Below are positions 58,146 to 64,000 of a stretch of DNA of 64,000 nucleotides, piece by piece; the first letter of the stretch is position 1; every line of letters begins with the position of its first letter. Source of the DNA: Brevundimonas sp. SL130. Lineage in GTDB: Bacteria; Pseudomonadota; Alphaproteobacteria; Caulobacterales; Caulobacteraceae. The DNA lies in NCBI RefSeq assembly GCF_026625805.1, contig NZ_CP113064.1, positions 1,860,001 to 1,924,000 of the forward strand, written 5' to 3'. The translations under genes were made by a program, and so were the position numbers. The notes beneath the pieces were generated by a model. The model saw nothing but the letters and a program-made list of their open reading frames with translations, did not search any database and was not told where the DNA came from.

Positions 58146-59346
58146 GGAGACCTCTGCGAAACATTTGGGGTGTTGCGGGGATGTGATTCCCAGCGGGGCG
58201 GGGTCGTGATTCTCTATCTGTGACGGGATCCGTAGAAGCGAGGGGCGGTTATGGCCGATCAGCAGTTGAGCTTGGCTGAGACGTTGGTCGATCCGAGATT
58301 GGGGACGAACGCGCGACTGGACGCCATTGGCAAGGTGATCGACTGGGCCCCGCTGGAGAAGCTGGCCGAGCAGGTCCATGCGGGCAGGTTGGGGCGCAAG
58401 CCCTACCGGGCCAGCGCGATGATCCGGGCTTTGTATCTGCAGATGCTCTACGGCCTTTCGGACCCGGGCTTGGAAGAGGCGCTGACCGATCGCCTGTCGT
58501 TCCGGCGCTTCTGCGGGCTGGGCCTGGATGAGGCGACGCCGGACGAGACGACGATCTGCCGGTTCCGCCTGACGGCGGCCAGGAAGGGGGTGATGCAGGC
58601 CTGTTTCGAGGAGGTGAACCGCCAGTTGGACGCGCGGGGCCTGATCGTTCGCAGCGGCACGCTGATGGACGCCACCCTGCTGGCGGCGGCGTCGCGCAAG
58701 CCCGACATCAAGCAGGGCGCGGGCGCGGGGCTGGAGCGCGAACCCGGGGCCAGCTGGACGCGCAAGAACGGCAAGAGCCACTTTGGCTATCGGCTGCACG
58801 TGGCCACCGACCAGGGCTTCAACCTGATCCGGGCCGTGGTGCTGACCCCGGCCCATGTCGGCGAGAGCCTGGTGGCCGAGACGCTGATCCAGGGCGACGA
58901 GAAGGCGGTCTATGCCGACAAGGGCTACGAGCACAAAGGACGGCGCGCCCGATTGAAGGCACGCGGGTGCAAGGATCGCATCTGCCACCGCTCGCACAAG
59001 CACCAGAAGGCCTTGCCCTACTGGCAGACCCAGAGGAACAAGCTGATCGCCAAGCGCCGGGCCGTGGTCGAGCAGGTGTTCGGAACTGCCCGGCGGGTGT
59101 TCGGCTACGCCCGCGCCCGATCAACCAGCTTCGCCGTGAACCTCGCCGACATCTTCCGTCTGGCCACAGTGTTCAACCTACGCCGCGTCGCAGGATTGCC
59201 GGCGACCTGACAGCCGAGTTGCGTCCAACGCCCAGCCAAGGCCGCCGACAACGCCCCAACAGGCGATCAACATCGCCTGTCCGACAGACCCGTGACCTCG
59301 GCGACGAGACCCTCCCAGTCAAATGCCTCATTCCGCAGAGGTCTCC
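58146..59346 (+). mobile_element. IS5-family insertion sequence
   Basis: This 1201-bp element has 13-bp perfect terminal inverted repeats GGAGACCTCTGCG (58146-58158 and 59334-59346). It is flanked by a 3-bp direct repeat GTG (58143-58145 and 59347-59349). One transposase gene fills it. Removing the element and one GTG restores the hairpin CCTTCTCCC-GTG-GGGAGAAGG, so the insertion is inside the loop of repeat copy B. Boundaries could shift by a base or two. Confidence 0.88.
58251..59210 (+). CDS. IS5-family DDE transposase
   Basis: This 319-residue intact transposase has an N-terminal DUF772-type DNA-binding region (RASAMIRALYLQMLYGLSDPGLEEAL, FRRFCGLGLDEATPDETTICRF). The DDE catalytic domain has the first Asp in GTLMDATLLAA, the second in VYADKGYEHKG, and Glu in RRAVVEQVFGTARR. 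It is full length with no frameshift, so the element may still be active. The start at 58251 lies about 100 bp inside the left inverted repeat. Confidence 0.94.
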   Translation: MADQQLSLAETLVDPRLGTNARLDAIGKVIDWAPLEKLAEQVHAGRLGRKPYRASAMIRALYLQMLYGLSDPGLEEALTDRLSFRRFCGLGLDEATPDETTICRFRLTAARKGVMQACFEEVNRQLDARGLIVRSGTLMDATLLAAASRKPDIKQGAGAGLEREPGASWTRKNGKSHFGYRLHVATDQGFNLIRAVVLTPAHVGESLVAETLIQGDEKAVYADKGYEHKGRRARLKARGCKDRICHRSHKHQKALPYWQTQRNKLIAKRRAVVEQVFGTARRVFGYARARSTSFAVNLADIFRLATVFNLRRVAGLPAT

Positions 59347-59507
59347 GTGGGGAGAAGGTGGCCCGCAGGGGCGGATGAGGGCCCGCCGGTGGGCCAACTC
59401 GCACCACCTTGCCCCTCACCCTTTGGCTGCTTCGCGCCGCCCTTCGGGTCGCGCCAGAACGACGGCTGCGCCGCCGTGCGCTCAAGCCCTCTCCCGGCGG
59501 GAGAGGG
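59347..59507 (+). repeat. Interspersed palindromic repeat copy B, right piece
   Basis: After the GTG direct repeat the sequence continues GGGAGAAGGTGGCCCGCAGG and ends with CCCTCTCCC/GGGAGAGGG. It is the reverse complement of the repeat at 40120-40263 apart from a few substitutions and about 26 extra bases near 59423-59450. It ends about 80 bp before glyA. Confidence 0.8.
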
Positions 59508-59585
59508 TAAGACAGGACACAAGATATTGTGGTTCGGCCCGGTGCGGACTAGATAGGCGGCCTTCTCAGACGCGGGGATTCCGAC

Positions 59586-60869
59586 GTGACCGCCTTCACC
59601 CATGACGCCTATTTCACCAAGACCCTGGCCGACGCCGATCCGGACGTCTTCAAGGCCATTCAGGGCGAGATGGGACGGCAGAAAGAGCAGATCGAGCTGA
59701 TCGCGTCCGAGAACATCGTCTCTCAGGCGGTGCTGGACGCGCAGGGCTCGGTCCTGACCAACAAATACGCCGAGGGTTATCCGGGGCGTCGCTATTACGG
59801 CGGCTGCGAATTCGTCGATGTGACCGAGGATCTGGCGCGCGAGCGGGCGAAAAAACTGTTCGGCGCGGCCTTCGCCAATGTGCAGCCCCACTCGGGCGCC
59901 CAGGCCAATCAGGCGGTGTTCTTTACGCTGCTGCAACCCGGCGACACCTTCCTGGGCATGGATCTGGCCTGTGGCGGGCATTTGACGCACGGGTCGCCGG
60001 CGAACCAGTCGGGCAAGTGGTTCCGGCCCGTGACCTACAAGGTCCGCGAAGACACCCATCTGATCGACTATGACCACGTGGCCGAGATGGCGCAGAAGGA
60101 GAAGCCGAAGCTGATCCTGGCCGGCGCCAGCGCCTATAGCCGCCACATCGACTTCAAGCGGTTCCGCGAGATCGCCGACAGCGTCGGCGCCTATCTGATG
60201 GTGGACATGGCCCACTATGCCGGCCTGGTGGCCGGGGGCGCCTATCCCGATCCGATCCCGCACGCCCATGTCGTGACCACGACGACGCACAAGACCCTGC
60301 GCGGCCCGCGCGGCGGCATGATCCTGTCCAACGACGCGGATCTGGGCAAGAAGATCAACTCGGCCGTCTTCCCCGGCCTGCAAGGCGGGCCGCTGGAGCA
60401 TGTGATCGCGGCCAAGGCCGTGGCCTTCGGCGAGGCGTTGCAGCCCGAGTTCAAGCTGTATGCGCATCAGGTGGTCAAGAACGCCCAGGCCCTGGCCGGC
60501 GTCCTGGTCGAGCGCGGTCTGGCCATCGTCTCGGGCGGCACCGACAGCCACCTGGCCCTGGTCGATCTGCGGCCCAAGGGCGTGACCGGCAAGGCGACCG
60601 AGCATGAGCTCGAAAAGGCGCTGATGACCTGCAACAAGAACGGCGTGCCGTTCGACACCGCGCCCTTCACCGTCACCTCGGGCGTTCGCCTGGGCACGCC
60701 GGCGGGGACCACGCGCGGCTTCGGCGAGGACGAGTTCAAGCAGATCGGCCACTGGATCGCCGACGTCGTCTCGTCGATGAACGGCGGCGACGAAGCCGAT
60801 CCGGCCGTGGTCGCGGGCGTGGCGGCCCAGGTGCGGGAGCTGACTAACCGCTTCCCGATCTACGGATGA
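59586..60869 (+). CDS. glyA: Serine hydroxymethyltransferase
   Basis: This 427-residue PLP enzyme converts serine and tetrahydrofolate to glycine and methylene-tetrahydrofolate. It has [40 protein letters not shown], and the PLP Lys236 in [15 protein letters not shown]. The start is GTG. It supplies the one-carbon units used by ThyA and MetF/MetH elsewhere in the window. nrdR follows after 8 bp, so glyA heads the nrdR-rib operon. Confidence 0.97.
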   Translation: MTAFTHDAYFTKTLADADPDVFKAIQGEMGRQKEQIELIASENIVSQAVLDAQGSVLTNKYAEGYPGRRYYGGCEFVDVTEDLARERAKKLFGAAFANVQPHSGAQANQAVFFTLLQPGDTFLGMDLACGGHLTHGSPANQSGKWFRPVTYKVREDTHLIDYDHVAEMAQKEKPKLILAGASAYSRHIDFKRFREIADSVGAYLMVDMAHYAGLVAGGAYPDPIPHAHVVTTTTHKTLRGPRGGMILSNDADLGKKINSAVFPGLQGGPLEHVIAAKAVAFGEALQPEFKLYAHQVVKNAQALAGVLVERGLAIVSGGTDSHLALVDLRPKGVTGKATEHELEKALMTCNKNGVPFDTAPFTVTSGVRLGTPAGTTRGFGEDEFKQIGHWIADVVSSMNGGDEADPAVVAGVAAQVRELTNRFPIYG

Positions 60870-60877
60870 TCTGACCG

Positions 60878-61360
60878 ATGAAGTGCCCCTTCTGCGGTCA
60901 TCAGGACACCCAGGTTAAGGACAGCCGGCCGTCGGACGACGGCTCGGCCATCCGACGGCGGCGCTCCTGTCCGAACTGCAACGGGCGTTTCACCACCTTC
61001 GAACGGGTGCAGCTGCGCGAACTGGTGATCCTGAAGCGCAACGGGCGGCGCACGCCGTTCGAGCGGGACAAGCTGGAGCGGTCGCTGGGCGTGGCCCTGC
61101 GCAAACGGCCGGTCCAGCCGGATCAGGTCGAGCAGATGGTCAACCGGATCGTGCGCCAGCTGGAGAGCCTGGGCGAGACCGAGGTGCCGTCGAGCACGGT
61201 CGGGGACTTCATCATGAAGGCGCTGAAGGGCGTGGATGAGGTCGCCTATGTCCGCTACGCCTCGGTCTACAAGGACTTCCGCGCGACCGGCGATTTCGCC
61301 AAATTCCTGGGCGACGAAGGCTTTGACGAGCCCTCAGGCAAGGACTTTGGCAAGGACTGA
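60878..61360 (+). CDS. nrdR: Ribonucleotide reductase transcriptional repressor
   Basis: This 160-residue regulator has a zinc ribbon with Cys3, Cys6, Cys31 and Cys34 (MKCPFCGH and SCPNCNGRF). An ATP-cone domain follows, beginning about [17 protein letters not shown]. NrdR senses ATP/dATP and represses nrd promoters at NrdR boxes. Placement between glyA and the riboflavin genes is a common alphaproteobacterial arrangement. Its stop overlaps the next start (TGATG). Confidence 0.97.
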   Translation: MKCPFCGHQDTQVKDSRPSDDGSAIRRRRSCPNCNGRFTTFERVQLRELVILKRNGRRTPFERDKLERSLGVALRKRPVQPDQVEQMVNRIVRQLESLGETEVPSSTVGDFIMKALKGVDEVAYVRYASVYKDFRATGDFAKFLGDEGFDEPSGKDFGKD

Positions 61361-61980
61361 TGCGCGTCACCCTGAAGCTGGCCACGTCGCTGGACGGGCG
61401 GATCGCCACGGCTGACGGCGAGAGCCGGTGGATCACCGGCGAGGCGGCGCGGCTGGAAGGCCATCGGCTGCGCGCCGGTCATGACGCCATACTGGTGGGC
61501 GTCGAGACGGTGCTGAAGGACGATCCCGAACTGACCGCGCGCCTGCCGGGGCGGAGCGTGGATCAGCCTTTGAGGGTGGTGCTGGATAGCCGGCTGAGGA
61601 CGCCGACGACGGCGAAACTGGCGGGCGAGAACACGCTGATTCTGACGGCGGTCGAAGCGCGTACGGTCGGCTCGGCCCAGGTGCGGCGGGTCGAGGCCGA
61701 GGACGGGCGTCCGGCGATCCCGGCGGTGCTGAAGGCGCTGAAGGCGGCGGGGGTCGAGTCGGTGCTGATCGAGGGCGGGGGACAGGTGGCGGCGGCCTTC
61801 CTGCGGGCCGGGGCGGTGGACCGGCTGGAGTGGTTCCGGGCGCCGATCCTGCTGGGCGGGGAGGGGCGGCCCTGTGTGGCGGCCCTGGCTCTTGCAAACC
61901 TGGCCGAGGCCCCCAAGTTCCGTCGCCTGGGCGTCGAGCCCGTCGGAGACGACCTGTGGGAACGTTACGCGCGTTTCTGA
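61360..61980 (+). CDS. ribD: RibD reductase domain protein without the deaminase domain
   Basis: This 206-residue protein contains only the pyrimidine reductase domain: VTLKLATSLDGRIAT, WITGEAARLEGHRLRAGHDAILVGVETVL, and VLIEGGGQVAAAFL. Bifunctional RibD is about 360 residues, with an N-terminal zinc deaminase (HAE and PCxxxGxxPPC motifs), and this part is absent. The ATG overlaps the nrdR stop, so there is no room for a missing exon-like part. A separate deaminase must exist elsewhere if riboflavin is made. Confidence 0.88.
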   Translation: MRVTLKLATSLDGRIATADGESRWITGEAARLEGHRLRAGHDAILVGVETVLKDDPELTARLPGRSVDQPLRVVLDSRLRTPTTAKLAGENTLILTAVEARTVGSAQVRRVEAEDGRPAIPAVLKALKAAGVESVLIEGGGQVAAAFLRAGAVDRLEWFRAPILLGGEGRPCVAALALANLAEAPKFRRLGVEPVGDDLWERYARF

Positions 61981-62039
61981 CGCCGTTTCCCGTCGATTTC
62001 AGACTATGTTTTTTGGGTCCGGAAGGGACCGGAGCCGAA

Positions 62040-62630
62040 ATGTTCACCGGAATTGTCACCGACATCGGCCGCGTTCGCGAGGTTCGCGAGACCGAGCGGG
62101 ATCGCCGCTATGAGATCCAGACCGCCTGGGACGTGTCCGGGATCGATCTGGGCGCCTCGATCAGTCATGCGGGCTGCTGCCTGACGGTGACGGAGAAGGG
62201 GCCGGATTGGTTCGCGGTCGAGGTGTCGAACGAGACCCTGTCCAAGACCACCCTGGGCGGCTGGAAGGCCGGCGACGGAATCAATCTGGAGCGGGCGGCC
62301 AAGCTGGGCGACGAGATGGGCGGCCATGTGGTGTCGGGTCATGTCGACGGCCTGGGCCGGGTCGTGTCGATCACGCCGGAAGGCGGGTCGCACCGGGTCG
62401 AGGTCGAGGCGCCGGCGCCCCTGCACCGCTATATCGCCGCCAAGGGCTCGATCACGGTCGATGGGGTGTCCCTGACGGTGAACAGCGTCGAGGGGCGGGT
62501 GTTTTCGTTAAATATCATCCCGCATACGTGGGACGTGACGACCCTGGGACGCCTGAAGGTCGGCGATCCGGTCAATCTCGAGATCGACATGCTGGCGCGA
62601 TACCTCGCGCGGTGGCAGGAGACGGCGTGA
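62040..62630 (+). CDS. ribE: Riboflavin synthase, alpha chain
   Basis: This 196-residue enzyme dismutates two lumazine molecules into riboflavin. It shows the duplicated beta-barrel repeats, starting MFTGIVTDIGRV and GHVVSGHVDGLGRV, with ISHAGCCLTVTE and ITVDGVSLTVN as matching substrate sites. ATG 62040 begins the canonical N-terminus. There is no FMN riboswitch in the 59-bp gap after ribD. The stop overlaps the next start (TGATG). Confidence 0.95.
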   Translation: MFTGIVTDIGRVREVRETERDRRYEIQTAWDVSGIDLGASISHAGCCLTVTEKGPDWFAVEVSNETLSKTTLGGWKAGDGINLERAAKLGDEMGGHVVSGHVDGLGRVVSITPEGGSHRVEVEAPAPLHRYIAAKGSITVDGVSLTVNSVEGRVFSLNIIPHTWDVTTLGRLKVGDPVNLEIDMLARYLARWQETA

Positions 62631-63766
62631 TGCAGCTTGCAGCCAGTAATATGAACGACAGCCCGATCAGTCCCATCGAGGACATCCTGGAGGACGCCCG
62701 CAACGGCCGTCCCTACATCCTGGTGGACGCCGAGGATCGCGAGAACGAGGGGGACATCATCATCCCCGCCCAGTTCGCCACCCCCGAGCAGATCAACTTC
62801 ATGATCCGCCAGGCGCGCGGCCTGGTCTGTTTGGCCATCACGGCCGAGCGCGCGAACCAGCTGCGCCTGCCGCCGATGGCGGCGGACAATCGCGAGAGCA
62901 TGAAGACCGCCTTCACCGTCTCGATCGAGGCCAAGGACGGCGTGACCACAGGGATTTCGGCGGCCGACCGGTCGCGCACCATTCATGTGGCGACCGATGC
63001 GTCCAAGGGCATGGACGACATCGTCTCGCCCGGCCACATCTTCCCCCTGGTGGCGCGCGACGGCGGGGTTCTGGTCCGCGCCGGCCATACCGAGGCGGCG
63101 GTGGACATCAGCCGGATGGCGGGCCTGACGCCGGCCGGGGTGATCTGCGAGATCATCAAGGACGACGGCGAAATGGCGCGGATGCCGGATCTGGTCGCCT
63201 TCGCCCAGTTGCACGGGCTGAAGATCGGCACTATCGCCGACCTGATCGCCTATCGCCGCCGCACCGAGCGGTTCGTCGAGCGGGTCATGGATACGCCGTT
63301 CGAGAGCGTCCACGGCGGGCCGTTCCGCCTGATGCTGTACCGGAACACCATCGAGGGCGCGGAACACGTCGCCCTGGTCCACGGCAAGATCGATCCGGCC
63401 AAGCCGACCCTGGTGCGGATGCACCAGGTGGATTTCGCCTGCGACCTGCTGGGCCATGTCGAGACGCGTCAGGACTATGTGCCCAAGGCGTTGAAACAGA
63501 TCACCGACCATGACGGCCCGGGCGTGGTCGTCTTCCTGCGCGATCCGTCGCTGAACTCGCTGGCGGAGCGGCTGTCGGGCGTGGACAAGCCGGCGGCGGT
63601 TGACCGGTCGCTGCGCGCCTATGGCGTCGGGGCGCAGATCCTGCTGGATCTGGGCGTCAAGGATATGATCGTGATGAGTTCGACGCGACCCGAACCGACG
63701 GCGCTTGAGGGCTATGGCCTGCGTATCGTCGGCTGGCGCGACATGGATGGAGAAGACAAGGCGTGA
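62630..63766 (+). CDS. ribB: 3,4-dihydroxy-2-butanone-4-phosphate synthase with degenerate GTP cyclohydrolase II domain (RibBX-like)
   Basis: This 378-residue protein has an active-looking DHBP synthase domain ([36 protein letters not shown]). A GCHII-like domain follows. In that domain the zinc-binding cysteines of RibA are missing: the region reads [16 protein letters not shown] with one cysteine. It is therefore unlikely to be a cyclohydrolase. Such RibB fusions with an inactive GCHII half have been called RibBX in rhizobia. Confidence 0.87.
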   Translation: MQLAASNMNDSPISPIEDILEDARNGRPYILVDAEDRENEGDIIIPAQFATPEQINFMIRQARGLVCLAITAERANQLRLPPMAADNRESMKTAFTVSIEAKDGVTTGISAADRSRTIHVATDASKGMDDIVSPGHIFPLVARDGGVLVRAGHTEAAVDISRMAGLTPAGVICEIIKDDGEMARMPDLVAFAQLHGLKIGTIADLIAYRRRTERFVERVMDTPFESVHGGPFRLMLYRNTIEGAEHVALVHGKIDPAKPTLVRMHQVDFACDLLGHVETRQDYVPKALKQITDHDGPGVVVFLRDPSLNSLAERLSGVDKPAAVDRSLRAYGVGAQILLDLGVKDMIVMSSTRPEPTALEGYGLRIVGWRDMDGEDKA

Positions 63767-64000
63767 CTGAGGCCCCCCGTATTCTGATCGTCGAGGCGCG
63801 ATTCTACGACGAACTGGCCGACGCCCTGCTGGAGGGCGCCAAGGAGACCCTGAAGGCGCGCGGTGTTCAATTCGACGTCGTCACCGTGCCGGGCGCCCTG
63901 GAGATCCCGGCGGTCATCGCCATGGCCGAGGAGGCCGGGCGTTTCCCGACCGCGCCGCGTTACGACGGCTATGTGGCCCTGGGCTGTGTCATTCGCGGCG
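63763..64000 (+). CDS. ribH: 6,7-dimethyl-8-ribityllumazine synthase (3' end cut off)
   Basis: The frame starts GTG, overlapping the ribB stop by four bases, and runs off the window. It shows [15 protein letters not shown], then [15 protein letters not shown] and [11 protein letters not shown], the lumazine synthase core. Only about 79 residues of a usual 150 are visible. It completes the riboflavin operon order D-E-B-H. Confidence 0.95.
   Translation, partial: MTEAPRILIVEARFYDELADALLEGAKETLKARGVQFDVVTVPGALEIPAVIAMAEEAGRFPTAPRYDGYVALGCVIRG

Noticed and set aside
61981..62039. FMN riboswitch before the riboflavin genes
   Set aside because: The gap is only 59 bp and lacks the conserved RFN helices. 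The region before glyA also shows none.

Overview
The window reads as chromosomal DNA of a Caulobacterales alphaproteobacterium, most likely Brevundimonas or a close relative (inference). The grounds are high GC throughout, a circularly permuted two-piece tmRNA, an alpha-type SspB, a pyruvate dehydrogenase E1 beta subunit with its own lipoyl domain, a large TonB-dependent receptor, a split MetH, and several small alphaproteobacterial families (DUF5076, DUF4169, DUF6898, DUF2171). No rRNA, ordinary tRNA, CRISPR array or prophage was seen.

Layout. 1-9.5 kb: partial FAD oxidoreductase, rpmF, eno, ftsB, then the operon pdhA-pdhB-DUF5076-pdhC-gpx-lpdA. 9.5-18 kb: mixed housekeeping and stress genes (Cds1-like PLP enzyme, UvrD/PcrA helicase, SIMPL protein, EamA transporter, patatin lipoprotein, DUF2171, YccF). 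18-21.4 kb: fumC between two toxin-antitoxin modules, ccdAB and phd-vapC, the latter translationally coupled to a RusA-like nuclease gene. 21.4-25.2 kb: C13 peptidase lipoprotein, sspB beside two-piece tmRNA, miaA and divergent mrp. 25.2-32.7 kb: Old Yellow Enzyme, thyA-MazG-like-folA-ybjQ operon, uridine kinase, acyl-CoA ligase, MBL hydrolase. 33.5-37.4 kb: TonB-dependent receptor with a very strong terminator, then a secreted protein. 37.4-43.4 kb: methionine-cycle operon (ArsR-methyltransferase regulator, metF, metH N-terminal half, metH C-terminal half) under a 22-bp palindromic operator candidate. 43.4-47 kb: EF-hand protein, 2-hydroxyacid dehydrogenase coupled to a DUF433/DUF5615 pair, ettA. 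47-48.1 kb: gene-free, with two tandem 173-bp structured repeats. 48.1-57.4 kb: hemA, DUF6898, topA, a frameshifted dprA, plsY, glycerophosphodiester phosphodiesterase, UbiH/UbiM-type hydroxylase, esterase lipoprotein. 57.4-59.5 kb: a scrap-heap of partial gene duplications plus an IS5-type element sitting in the loop of a palindromic repeat. 59.6-64 kb: glyA-nrdR-ribD-ribE-ribB(X)-ribH.

Functional links. SspB and tmRNA belong to one ribosome-rescue and ClpXP tag-delivery pathway. thyA, folA, metF, the metH halves and glyA together span one-carbon metabolism. The riboflavin operon has a RibD without its deaminase domain and a RibB whose GTP cyclohydrolase-like domain lacks the zinc cysteines, so two early pathway steps must be encoded elsewhere.

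Most notable: the IS in the repeat hairpin, the duplication mosaic beside it, the one-base frameshift in dprA, the divergent tmRNA tag, the Met-operon operator, and the tandem repeats with compensatory base changes. I saw no single locus that clearly forms a new defence or biosynthetic system. The nearest candidate is the phd-vapC-rusA triplet.
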